Shown: one piece after another, positions 48,301 to 60,013 of the stretch
Position numbering within the stretch: the stretch's first letter is position 1
How the letters are laid out: the number at the start of each line of letters is the position of its first letter
Source: Asterochloris sp. CNOR1
Lineage: Eukaryota; Chlorophyta; Trebouxiophyceae; Trebouxiales; Trebouxiaceae
Reading direction: 5' to 3'
Length of the DNA stretch: 64,000 nt
Assembly: GCA_963969365.1 (NCBI GenBank)
Contig: OZ017750.1
Location: 2,294,001 to 2,358,000 of the forward strand
Notes under the pieces: generated by a model
Told to the model about the DNA's origin: nothing
Seen by the model: the letters and a program-made list of their open reading frames with translations, nothing else
Database searches by the model: none
Translations under genes and position numbers: made by a program

Positions 48301-51300
48301 GGGGGTGCTGCTCCTGCAAACATGATGCCTGCCGTGGTGCCGACCCATTGGACAGCATGGTGTCCTGACGAAGACAGTGTCAAGCCAGCTGGTCGACAAG
48401 TGCAACACCCTTGCTGCCTGTGGAGAGCCATAGTGCTGAAGTAGACTGCAGACACCAGAACCTGATGCTTCACTAACAGCTGCCTGCAGGAATACTACCT
48501 GCACGCCTTGACGCAGCCCAGGCCCCATGCAGAGGTGGAGCAGATGCTCCATGAGCATGACGACCAGGGGGTGGGCTGCATCCCTGAGCTGACGATAGGC
48601 CTGCCTGCTGCGGTTGGCCATACTGCCAGCAAAGCGTTAGGTCCTCCTGGTGCTGTGTTGTTTCGCATTGCAAGGGCTATGCGGTGCATGCCTAGACAGC
48701 CGCGCAGGCATTGTTGGACTCAGATTTGCTTTTGCGCCCCACACAGTTGCACCTCATCTTTTTCCTGGAGATCCAGGCAGCCATGGGGGCTTGCATACAA
48801 GCCTGCACGCGTGAAATGCATAGCACCCCATCTGCTGCCATGCACCCCTCATGCAGGCACAGACCGCCTGAGGGGCAGGGTGTCACACAGGGGTCCGCAG
48901 TATGTGCACCACTCACCCGCTACCATGCCCTGCCCCCGTAGGCCCAGGCAGCCAGGGAGGCACGGCTGTACTCGGGGGTGCGCCGCATGCGCAGCATGTC
49001 CCAGGCTGTCTATGGCAAGGTGCAGGACATGCAGGACAGTTTCTTGCATAAGGTGGCAGAGGCGCATCTGCTGCCGCAACGCCAGCGCCGGAGGCCTAGC
49101 GCTGGCAGCAGTGCAGCCTGCAAGCGGGACGGTCTGGGGAACAGCCCACGAATCTCTGCAGCAGGCTCAGCCCCTGCAGCTCAGGCAGCTAAGCGCACTG
49201 GTTCTCTGCGGGTGCCCCCCGTGCGTGGCAGTGTGATTGAGATGGTCTCAGATGAGGTGAGAGCCTGGTACTGCATCATGTCGTGCAATTATTGGATGAC
49301 CCCCCAGTGTGCAGGGGGCATGACTGATACAAATTCAGACGGGCTGAGAGCCTGGTGCATTTACATGGCGGCGGCATGCATCAACATGCGCAGCTGGGGA
49401 TCTGCCTGGGCCTGCACTGCATGTTTGTGAGGACGTCCTTACCAAAAGTGTGCACGTGGGTGGCTGCTGACGCTTCCACTGCATCGCTTCTGTCTTCACT
49501 GGCTCGCTGTGCATAGATGATGGCTGTGAGGCAGAGGGGCTGCAGCGAAGCTGCAGTCAGGCGTTGAAGTAAGAGCCTGCTACCCTTATATCGCTGCAGA
49601 GCTTTCAAGCAAAAGCTGGGGACTGCCAGCCGGGGACCACCTTGGCCACCAGCCCCAAGCTGCTGCACAGCCGATGACAGATAAAGTGCGCTTTCTGCTG
49701 CTGCAGAGCATCATGCAGAAGGTGGGGGATACCCCGCGAGCCAGTCAAGCGCCCACATTTGCTGCCAACCCTCAGCTGCTGCACCGGCTGCACAAGCTGG
49801 AACGCCACATGCGGGAAAACAAGCTGAAACTCACTTTTGCTGATGAGCTGGGGGCTGCCCAGGAGAATGACGAGCTCAGCAGCAAGAGGGAGGCGCGCAA
49901 GCTGGCCTTTTACTTGTACTGGAATGTCAGGCCCAACCTTAGTCGGTAAGACAAGCCGCGAGCGCCAGTGACTTACATGATGCAGTTCTTCTCAGATCTC
50001 ATCACTGCTTCTGTTGATGCTGCCAAAAAGCACAACCATGTCTCGACCATCTGTTTTGCAAGTGGCCCCTGCAAACAGGGCTTCCTGGCATGTTGCTGTT
50101 TGCCGGATGCACAGCTTGCTGGTGACCACTCTGCACGGTGCTGGACTGCAGGAATTTCATTGTGCCAGAGGACTTGATGTACTTCCTGCCCACAGAGAGG
50201 GTGAAGGGGGCTTTCAGTGCTCTGGACACCGACTGCGATGGGCGCATCTCCCTAGCCGACATCAGGGATGCTGTCCTTCAGGTGCAACCTGTGCTGCATC
50301 ATCAACCTTGTGCAGCACTTTCAGCCCAGGCCCTGCACCAGTTACTCTGAGGTCGACCCTCTCTGCTGCCAGCCTCTGTTCTGCACCATGCCAGTGTCCT
50401 CCCAGGCCTTTTATGAACTGGTCATTCTCGCAAGTCTCAGCTTTGTTATACAGGAGTAGATTGCAGCAAAGCCGCCTGCTAGGCACTGGCTCGGCCCCAC
50501 TGTCTGCACTTGCATTATTGCTCTCTGCTACCTTAGCCTTGCCTTTCTGTGCCAGAGGGTGCACTGCTGTAAGCTTCCCGCTCTCATGACATGTTGTCCC
50601 TGAATGTGGTCTTCTCATGCTGCAGATCTACCAGCAGCGCAAGAACCTGGCCTTCACCCTCCAAGATGCTCGTTCAGTAGTGTCTAAGCTGGAGATGATC
50701 TTGGGCGCAGTCATCCATGTCCTGCTGGTGTTCGCTTACCTCATCATTTTTGACGTGAGTACCTTGACTGTGGGCCTACATAACTCTGTCCTGTATGTCT
50801 TTCCTTGCTGCATCATCATCTGGTTCCTGTGTTCACTTCATAAATATACCGTGCAGCCCTGCTGATGCTACACAAACTCATGCTCTTGCGACTTCTCTTG
50901 GCCACTCTTGTAATCCTCAATGTTTTGTGAGCACCTGCATATTTTGCACAAAATAGCATACACTACTACTCTCCTGCCCCTGACCTTGCTAGCCTGTTGA
51001 GCAAGAGCACAGCCTGCCTCTGCTTGAACTGTTTCCCAGACTCTCCTGCTGATATTACCCTAGTTTGTGGGGACAAAAGACCTCTGCCTGCTGCTGAGCT
51101 TGTGTGTGGCTAGCCTAAGCAGCCTTTTCTTTTCCCTGTGTGCAGGTAGACATCACGAAAGTCTGGCTTAGCTTTTCCAGCATTTTTCTTGCATTCACCT
51201 TTGTGTTTGGCAACTCCCTTCGCAATCTGTACGAGTCTATTGTCTTCCTCTTTGTCATCCACCCCTATGGTGAGCCAGGGACCTGATGCAGTCAGCTCTG

Positions 51301-54300
51301 CATGCTGCTCCCATGGCAGTCTCAGTTGCAATGTAAGCAGCAGCTTGCATGTTGACAGTTATGCTGCTGTGGATCTTTGAAAGGTGCACCGTTCGAAACC
51401 TCGATGCACATCTGGATGCTGCAGATGTTGGGGATGCTCTGTTCATCAACACAGAGTGGTCCATGGTGGAGGAGATCGCCCTGCAGTACACCATGGTGCA
51501 GCGCTACGATGGTGTGCGCATCTGGTGGCCTAACCACGTGCTGTGCAATGGCGCAGTCATGAACATCTCGCGCTCAGGCTTTCGCTGGGAGTCTTACAAG
51601 GTCGGGCGCCCAGTGGGGCCGGTGGTCTGGCAGCGTAACTGCGCTGCATGCCGGCTCAAGTTTGGGGCTGCTGGGTGCCAGCGCACAGACATGCTGCTCA
51701 CAGAAGGCGGGCACCTGACAGGGCAGGCAGGGGCACTGCAGAGGTTGCCAATCAGCTGGAGCAGTTCCATGCACTAGAGCCAGCAGTGAGCTCATGTCGC
51801 ATGAACAAACAGCAGACATGGTCTTCTCATCACCTGCTCTGCCCGCGAGGCTGCCCATGATGTCCAGGAGGCCCATCTTCAGCTGCATAATACTGAAATT
51901 GTACACACTCGGCTGCAGCTGCTTGTCGACATCAGCACTCCCGCTGAGGTGCTGACAGCAGTGGAGGAGGCTGCCAGCGCCCACTTCAAGGCTAACCCCA
52001 CTGAGTTTACTGGCAACAAGATGATCATCGCCAATGTGGCCACAGATCCTCTGAAGTACATGCTGTGTGTTTGGTGGGAGTATGCGTACCCAGGTGAGCA
52101 TGCAGGGTCTCATGGCCGCCACTGTGGTGGCCACAAAGCTCGTCATAGGCATGAGGCCCTCAGCTGCTTGCCTGCTCTGCAGGCACTGAGCTGGGGCGCA
52201 TGGGGAAGGCCAGGAGCGGGCTGTATCTTTGTCTGTCCAAGTGCTTCACCAAGCATAATGTTGCTTACACACTGCCACCCTACCCAGTGAACCTGCAAGG
52301 CCACTCAAGCAATGCAGAGCGGCCACGCGGTGAGGGCTCCCAGTTCATGCCTCCCTTCATGCAGAAGGGCAACTTGAAGTTATAATTCCATTCCAGTCTG
52401 GGCCCCATTGATGAACCTCTGACCACCAGTGGTGCCTTGAACACTAGTAATTTCTAGTCAACAAGTCAAACGCGTGTGGAAACATCGACTTCACGCCCAA
52501 GCTGCACAGTGTCTCGAGGATCCCGACAGCTGCATGGAGCTGCCTCCATGGTGTTCCGATCCAGGGATGCTGAGCCAGTGACCACCTCCTGTTTTGCTCT
52601 ATCACGCAGCAGCCGACGATCACGGGTAGGGGCCAGGCTGAAGGGCTGTAGCCAGCAGTCAGGCTGGTGTGTGGGATTTGTTCCCATTCAAATGGCCCAA
52701 GGAGGGAGCACTCACCCACTTGCCTGATTGCAGGCCAGCAGCGGCTTCCCTGAACCCGCCAGGGAGGCAGAGGCTGAATCCTTGGCACCCACGATCAGTG
52801 ATCTGTCCGTGGCATCCTGCTCGCTCAGCCACATTGGCGAAGCAACCCCAGTGGTGAGAGGCAGACTGGTGCAGGCTGCCGTTGCCAGTGCCATTGGCAG
52901 GGGCCTGATGCACAGAGGCAACCAGGTGATGCCACAGGGACTGAGCATCAGTGGTTGCAGCGCCAGGGTTCTTAGCCAGTGAAGCCATGTCCCTACCAAG
53001 CAGTGGCCCGTCTAAGCACGAGCAAACTCAACAAGCACCTTGCTGTTTGTGCAGGAACCTCTCCACCTGGACATTCCTTTTGTAGCCAGCACGGAGGTGT
53101 CCCATTGCAGCCATCTGCAGACTGAGGGCACCGGCCACAACTTTGGGCCAGGCACAGAGCAGGCGAGGGCCATTGCGGCTCGCAGAAAGAGGGTCATGAG
53201 GAAGGAGCACCTGGCAGCCGTGGCGCAGCTGAGCAGATCCGGCAAGGCCAGCAGCAAAGAGAGGAGGCGCTATGCAGGTGATGCTCTGCCGTCTGCTTTC
53301 TGGAGTGATTGTAAAGATCAGGCAGGTCCAGCGTAAAGGAGCGCAGGTGCCATGCAGGCAAGGGCTGTGCCCTGCACATGTTGGTTCTCTTGAAAGCTGC
53401 ACACATTCACTGCACAAATCTGGCACCGTGCATGCAAGGATCTGTGGCCTGCAATTGCGCTGTTGGGTGCTGCACACATGGGACTGCGAGGAGGGCAGTC
53501 GGTGCCCTGCATTCTGTTCTCTTGCATGCTCACGCCATGACTGCACAAGCTTGCCAGGCCCAGCAGCTGCTAAAGCTGCAGCCCTGCCCAGGACTGCTCG
53601 CTGCACTTTGATGTGACGACTGTGCACCATCTGATGGTCGGCGGTGTGGCAGTGCAGCAGTTTGCTGTGGTTGCTGCAGTTGCTTGGTGAGTGACAGCCA
53701 CAACATATCCCTTACGTGTCATGTTTATGGTGCAGACCAAGAGCAGGGGCAGCTGTACCCCTCCCAGGGGCACAACACTTCTGGCATAGATGAGCCCAGC
53801 CAGCCAGCTGCAGCTGGATTGCCTCAGGTGCCTCTGCCAGGTGCAGCAACGCAGATGCCTCTCATCAAGCAGCCGTCCTCCGCCAGCCAGCCCCCTGAGC
53901 TGCCCCTGCCCTCCGAGCAGCAGGTGGCTGAGACACAGGATGGACCATGCCAGGTTCCAGAGGCTGCCCTGAAGCGGTCGCAGAGCAGCCGCCTGTCGCT
54001 GAAGCAGCGCATCCTGGGCAGGGCATGGTCTGGGCTGCAGCCAGCCGCCAGCGCCGAGGCCGCCCTGCCACAGGCAGAGCCTCAGGCAGGCCCAGGCTCT
54101 GAGGGTGGTGCAGATGTTGGCGACAGCCACCAGCCAGGGGAGCCTCCTGCCAGCCCCCAGCTGGCGCCAGCCAGTCAGCAGCAGGGCAACCTGGGCCGCT
54201 GCGCCGACTCAGGCACAGCAGGGCCAGTCCAGGAGCGCAAGCCTGGTCAGCTGCAGCATGCTCACTCCACCTCTGGGCTCCCCTCTCTGGAGCACCAAGA

Positions 54301-56746
54301 TGCTTGGCTGCCAAAAGCAGCGGCCGAGGAGCCTGGGTCTGGCAGCCTGCCCCAGGCAGGGCTCATGAGTGCGCTGCAGCAGAGGCTGGAGCAGGCAGTC
54401 AGTGGGAGCGCCACCAGCAGCCAGCTGCTCTTTGCTGCAGCCTCAAGCGTGGAGGATGATGGGGAGCAGCTGGTGGACTCTGCTGACTCCTTCCTGCAGC
54501 CCAGCACCAGCCGCGGGCACCAGTCTGGGGCACTCCTGGTGGGCCTGTGGTCACTGTGAGGTTTGGGCAGGCAATCGTGTGCTTGGGGAACGCGGAGTGC
54601 TGTGGCCTGGGTTTGCCGGCAGCTTGACAGACATGCAAGTAGAAGCGGCAGCTGCTGTTGGCAGCAGGATCACATTAGCAGAATGTCAGGATGCATCCTC
54701 ACCTCCTGACTCTATGTGCTGCAGTGCGAGAATCCCCAGAGGCTGCACAGTGCTGACAAGACTGTACCTCAGCCTCCCGGCACCGCGCCTGTGTCTGCTG
54801 AAGCCTGCGGTGCCTTCCCCGCATCAGTCATCATCAATGGGGCTGAGTACGTCAGGAGCAGCAGCTCACTGGCTGATCCTGGTGTCATGGGTGCCAGCTT
54901 CACATCTGGTGCAGCACCCTTGGCTGCAGCACAGCATGAGGGCCAACAGGGGGCAGTGGGGGGTGATGCAGGTGCTCCAGGGTTGCTGACGCCCCGGCAG
55001 GACCAGCCCATTGTGGCAGGCAAGGGATCGAAGGTCAGCCACTGCACTGCCTGGCTTCCCTTAGCATGACACCGTGTAAGGCAGTCCTGAACTGCAGTGC
55101 CCCGTCTTCGTTTGCATGAGATGTGGCCAATAAGAACAGTGCCCTGTCCCACACCACTTGCCTGTCAGCCTGGTGTAGGCCCTGCAGGCCGCAGCCAAGC
55201 CCCAGCATTGGGTGCCGCCCAGTCCCACCTTCAGCATTGATGAGAGCCTGATTGCGGAGGGATGGATTGTGGCAGGAACCATCATGTCTCAGCGGCCGGA
55301 GGGAAAGTCTGAGGCAGGTCCGCATCACAACATCTTGCGCAATTGGGTTGCAGAGCAGGCAACTTGCAGCCCAGACTGACAGGATTTGGAGGCCAGATGT
55401 GCCTTGCACTAGCCAAGGCAGCTGCAGCCCCAGCCAGAGTCATCTGCTGTGCAGGAGCCGGGGATGGCAGTGTGACTGAGAGCCCTGCCACCCCTGGCGG
55501 CCAGCCTGCAGGCAGCAGGGCAGCTGCCAAGACGCCGCCGACAGCTGCTGCGCCTGCGCCAGTGCTGCAGGTGGGGACAGAGGAGGTGACTGCCCTGCAG
55601 GGCGAGCTGCAGGAGCTCAAGCTGAAGCCACGCAGCGAGATGGTGAGCTGCAGGGCTGCCCCCTCAGCATGTTCTGTCTCTTGTTGTCAGGTCAGGCCGA
55701 GCTGCAGAAGCTCAAGCTGCACAGCAAGATGGTGAGCTGCCAGGCTGCCGATCTGCACACTTTGGCTCTTCTGGGTCTAGGCAGGTCTGAGTGCAGGAGC
55801 TCGTGCTGAAGCCGTGCTTCAAGTGAATCAGCTGCAAGACTTCCATGGTGGGCAGCTACATGCATACAAAGTGAGCTGTCTGAAGCCATGCAGCAGCGAG
55901 GTCAGCTGAGGGTATGCCAGTGACCTGCCTGCTGCTTGGGCAAGCTGGTCAGTTCTGCAAGCCAGTGGGGCTCAAGGCTTGTGCTGCGCGGCAAAATGGT
56001 GAGCTGCAAGGCTGCCCAACTGTGCAGCTACTTAGGTCTGTCTCAAGTCTGCTGTCGCAAAAAGGCATGTCTTGCTGCGCCAAAACACCGTGGCTGTGAG
56101 CAGGCTGCCTGTGCCAGCCAGATGAGCGGCCAGGACATCCAGCATTGCCTGTAAGGCCGTGTGCCTCTGGACTTGTCTTAGAGCTGACTCCCCTTGGCGC
56201 TTGCAGACGTCTGGGGAGCTGGGGCGCTACCTTGAAATCAAGATCAAGCTAGCGCGGTGCCAAGCCCTACCAAGCCCCAGCTCAGCGGGCAAGGGCACGC
56301 CTGCTCCACTGACGCCCCCACAGGTCGGTCAGATGATACTTATCTCCTTGATCCCCTGCTGATGCTTGCCACGCGTCAGTACAGTAATGAGTAGCATGAC
56401 ACACCATGTGCAGCAGCACCTTCATGTCTGAGCGTGCCTCCTGTGCTCATGATCGCTCATGATGCAGGGCCCCGCAAGCCGCTGTGAACTTGCGAGCCCA
56501 CCCTGCAGCCGCAAAGCCTCCGGCAGCAGGGCTTCTGGGCCTAGCAGGTTCTCAAAGAGGGCAGAGCCCTCTGACTTCACTGGGAAGAGCAAGCATTGTT
56601 CGAACAGCAGCCAGGATAAAGCCAGCAAAGCATCTAACCAGCCGTTCAGCCGCACTCCCTCTTACATGAAGGCCACTGCATCAATACGCGCAAAAGACAC
56701 AGTGCCATCCAGGACAGGGAGGCCAGGTGCAAGCCGTTGGAACTGA
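45371..56746 (+). CDS. MscS-like (MSL) mechanosensitive channel with EF-hand and long C-terminal tail
   Basis: Predicted membrane-tension-gated channel of the plant/algal MSL10 type. The start is a true ATG at 45371 (MFGSFEQIIGARAR). TM helices lie in exons at about 46.9-47.0 kb (ILMPILVSAGLAAAAIALLV), 47.36-47.52, 47.9-48.14, 50.63-50.75 (ILGAVIHVLLVFAYLIIF) and 51.15-51.27 kb. The last is the pore-lining region VWLSFSSIFLAFTFVFGNSL followed by LRNLYESIVFLFVIHPYDVG. The MscS beta domain follows (VQRYDGVRIWWPNHVL, 51.5 kb), then a C-terminal alpha/beta part (52.0-52.34 kb). The exon at 50.16-50.28 kb supplies an EF-hand. After the conserved core, Ser/Gln/Pro-rich exons continue to a stop at 56746 (HFDVTTVHHLMVGGVAV at 53.6 kb; a 0.8 kb exon at 53.7-54.56 kb). 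I take these as a tail, but a separate gene there is possible. One donor (47038, AAG then GCGAGT) is GC-type. Confidence 0.88.
50158..50279 (+). other. EF-hand exon within the MSL channel
   Basis: The exon reads FIVPEDLMYFLPTERVKGAF then SALDTDCDGRISLADIRDAV. The loop DTDCDGRISLAD has Asp at positions 1, 3, 5 and 12, Gly at 6 and Ile at 8, so it could bind calcium; position 12 is Asp rather than the usual Glu. It lies just before the TM helix that leads into the pore. An EF-hand-like segment at this site is known in plant MSL proteins; here the loop looks intact. Confidence 0.8.
55600..56060 (+). repeat. Three to four decayed copies of an exon 3' end in an MSL-tail intron
   Basis: The exon end GAGCTGCAGGAGCTCAAGCT followed by GAAGCCACGCAGCGAGATG and a GTGAGC donor (about 55606-55648) recurs. 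GAGCTGCAGAAGCTCAAGCT then GCACAGCAAGATG and GTGAGC lies at about 55699-55738. A third, weaker copy is at about 55795-55830, and a fourth at about 55965-56010 (GGGGCTCAAGGCTTGTGCTG then CGCGGCAAAATG and GTGAGC). Copies are roughly 90-170 bp apart and keep a donor-like end. Confidence 0.75.
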
Positions 56747-56865
56747 GTTGCAACAGTACAACAATTGGTGAAGAGCTCAGCCAGAGCTAATGTAGAGGGA
56801 TGACACAGAACAAACTGCAATTTTTCATCCAGACATCGATTAGTTCACAGTTGCTAGGGAAGAGG

Positions 56866-59800
56866 TTATACTTCTGTGAGAAAGTCCCTGCTCTGGCGCA
56901 TGATCAGCTCCTCTGCATCATACAGCGCTCTGCCAAACCAGCGCGCCTCTTGCAGCATGTGCTGCCAGGCCCACAGCGTGGTGATAGACTCCTTCTCATC
57001 TCCAAAGAGTGCCCTACAATTTGAGAAATGCTGCGGTTGCAGTGAGGTCAAGGCAGCCAGTTGCACCTTTGCCAGTGCAAGGCAGTGTCGTTGCCTCACC
57101 TCAGGTGCCTGTCTGCAACTGTTGCTGTCTCCCTGCACCTGAGCTGAGTGATCACATCAGGAACATTCTGCAGGACACAAAGGTATGTCGCCACTGTCAG
57201 GCTTGATGTGAAAGTTGAGCAAGATTGCAGCACGATCGGACAGGGCGGCTCAGAGACCCAGGACAGTGGATCCCAGGCACAATCCACAGGCAGCAGCTTA
57301 CCTCAAAAAAACGCCAGGTATTGGCTGACTGGCCATATGCGGAGGGGGTGGTGCTCCTCTTGATCTCATTGAAGGCAAATCCTGGGGACGCTGGCTCCTC
57401 CTCAGTCAGACACCTCTCCAAGCGCTTCCGCTCTGCCATGCGCCGGTTGAAGTATCCCCACATTGTGTACTGCAGCAGGCAACATGTGCAGGAGGAGGGG
57501 GCTGGCCTCAATCATGCAGTCTCACACGCTTTGCTGAGAAGCGCAGAGCAGCCTGGCAACACGAAGTGAGCTGCTGTGTCTGGCAAGAATGTGCTAGCTA
57601 CAGGGGGTGTTGTCAGGTCCACGCAGGTCCATGGGAGCTGGATGCACTGGCTCAGGGACAGCAAACAGGGCCAGCCTCCACGAGGATGACCCCATGCGCA
57701 GAAGGCCGCCAGGTCAGCTGGGTCTTGCAGGTAGAGGATGTGCTGAGGCATGCCGCAACCTGCCCTGAAGCAGCTCACCATGTGGTAGGTGCGGGCGGCG
57801 CCCTCACGGTTCATCCTGGCCGGCCGCGAGCCCTGCGTGGCAGCTCTTCAATTTTGGCATGGTACAGTGACCCAGGGCAGGGGCAGCCAACCGCAGGGGC
57901 AATCGGGCAACCTGCCAGCATGAGTTCAACTGCTCCTGAATGCGAGGTGATGGCTCGTCTTTTGGTGTCATGCAGCTGAGATGGCCTGTGCCAGCCTGGC
58001 CAGACAGCAGCTTGAGGCCTTGCAGGTTGGCCTGCTATGCAAGCCTCCACACTGTTTCAGCACAGCCCTGGCCCCAGCTCAGCTGCAGTGGTCCAGTTCG
58101 CACTGACCGGTCCGCCTGCTTGCTGCCATGGGGGTGCATGGTACGCATGTGTTCAGAGCCCACCTGGGTCTCCAGCATAGCCCCATCCTGGGACCTGAAG
58201 CTGCAGTGTTCAACACGTGCTTCCAGCCTACATGCTGTCTCTGATCTGCATGGCCATGATGGGTTTCTGGCTCTCACTAGTCTGTGGCATGGTCTGCAAC
58301 CCCTTCCCAGCACCAACATAGTTTGAGGCTTGTCACCCGTGTCATGAATGCTTGGCCCTCCCGCCCCCGTCCCTCACCTCAGTCTGCAGCATGGCCTTGG
58401 CCTGGGCTGAGGCCAGCACTGCCTCCATGGCAGGCTGCACCCCGTCCTCCAGGTTGCCGGCCCCCCCTGCGCCAGCGACTTGGCGCTGATCGGCCGTCTT
58501 GCTGAACTGCACTGCCCCAATCTTGTACTGCCCCAGGCGGTGGGGCAGCAAAGTTACGGGGACCAGCATGTCCACCTCATCCGGGCCCTGCGCCAGCGGC
58601 CGCTGGCCTGGGGTGGTACGGCCCAGCAGGTCCCTGCAGGCAGGCCCCCGCAGGCAAGGGTGAGGTGGGGTTGGCTGTGAGCAAGCATGTGCGGCGTGAC
58701 CACTTTATCCGGGGCCCAGAAACAATGGCGGGGGAGGGTCCTGAACTTGGATGGCTCTCTAGTGCACGGCCTGTTGCAGGCTCTCGCAGGCAGGACTGTC
58801 ACCATGGTCGCAGACGGTCGAAGCGCCACCACTACCACTGCAAATCATGCAGCTTCCCTCAATCAGGCTTCAGGAGAGGCAGGTTGCTGCAAGAACCATG
58901 CTGACGACACTGATGCAGCACAGCACCGTTCACCGTCAATCTGCATGCACTTAGGGCCTCCCACCTCATGCTGTTCTGCATGTCTGCGTCCTGGACATAG
59001 GCCTCAGCCACTGCCCACAGGTACATAATGTCCTCCAGTCCGTCTCGCAGGCCCCGGAAGCCATGGTGGCGTACTGATTGTGCCTCCCTGCCAAGCATCT
59101 CACCTACAGCAGAGTCCAGGGCTGCTCCCTTGAGCAGACTGGGCGGTCAGACTCTACACATGTTGTGGGAGAGCGCATTGTGTGTTAGCAGTCTGCAATT
59201 AAGGCACCTGCAGAAGCTGATCAGCCATGCCATACAGCCATGCAATGCTGTACCATGTGGGTAAAGAGGAGGTGCTGCACTGCTCAGACACGCACCAGCA
59301 TCCTGCAGATCAAAGCCGCTGCTGCTGCTGCTGTTGCTGTCGGGTGTACGAAAGGGCACAGCAGGCTGCTGAGCTGTAGCAAATTGGCCTGGATCTGCCC
59401 CAAGCCTGCTGGTAAGCTCATTGTCTCCCAGGGGGGCTTCACCCGCCTGCTGCAGCCGCTCAAGCTGCAGCCTCACGGCGGCAGGGAACTCTGCAGGCTG
59501 CTGCTCCAGCACCTGCCACAGCTCATGGCCGCACTGGGTATGCAGGTCTGCGAGAGGGATCCCGGCAGGCCCAAGCTGCGGCTGCTGTGAGAATGGTAAA
59601 TCGTCCAAGGTGTCCTCCCCCCCTAGGCATGCTGCTGGCGCTCGCTGGCACTGGGTGTGGTGCCTCCAGCTTCTGTGCCTCCTGGCAGGCTGCTGCAGCA
59701 CATCTTCACTGAGCAGAGCCGCACTGCTTGTTGGCAGACGCTGAGACCAGCTGGCCTGCACCGACTTGCCACAGAAGGAGCATCTCCTGAGCCCAATGGT

Positions 59801-59950
59801 CGGCAGTCTCATGGTAGTCATAGTTTGCAGGGTTACTAAATGCATGTAGATCCGAAGCTCGATAAAGCCGGGCAAAACAAAATCTGGTGAACAACATTGT
59901 GACTGACCAAGCTTGCAGTGAGAATGGTGAGTGAGCCGCTTGACCAGCAT
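56866..59950 (-). CDS. Unrecognised protein
   Basis: I do not recognise the family. The first long exon (up to about 59950, at least from 59820, down to about 59297) includes CSFCGKSVQ, a two-Cys zinc-finger-like start, then a Gln/Leu-rich part with LADLHTQCGHELWQVLEQQP. Later exons read REAQSVRHHGFRGLRDGLED (59.1 kb), PDEVDMLVPVTLLPHRLGQY (58.6 kb), FRSQDGAMLETQ (58.2 kb), YTMWGYFNRRMAERKRLERC (57.48 kb), NVPDVITQLR (57.17 kb) and ITTLWAWQHMLQEARWFGRA (57.0 kb), ending at a TAA (56868-56866). Splice sites are clean (for example TTTTTGAG then GTAAGC at about 57300). The protein looks soluble and partly helical. It is divergent from peroxiredoxin Q and convergent with the MSL gene. Confidence 0.6.
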
Positions 59951-60013
59951 GGGCTAAGGCCAGGTTGCAGTGAGCACGAAGTGCCCATCCCAGCTGATCT
60001 GCTCCTGATGCAG

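Noticed and set aside
59657-59839. Plus-strand ORF as a possible peroxiredoxin Q transit-peptide exon
   Set aside because: It is antisense to a long open minus-strand exon, has no donor in the right phase that I could defend, and reads as low-complexity.
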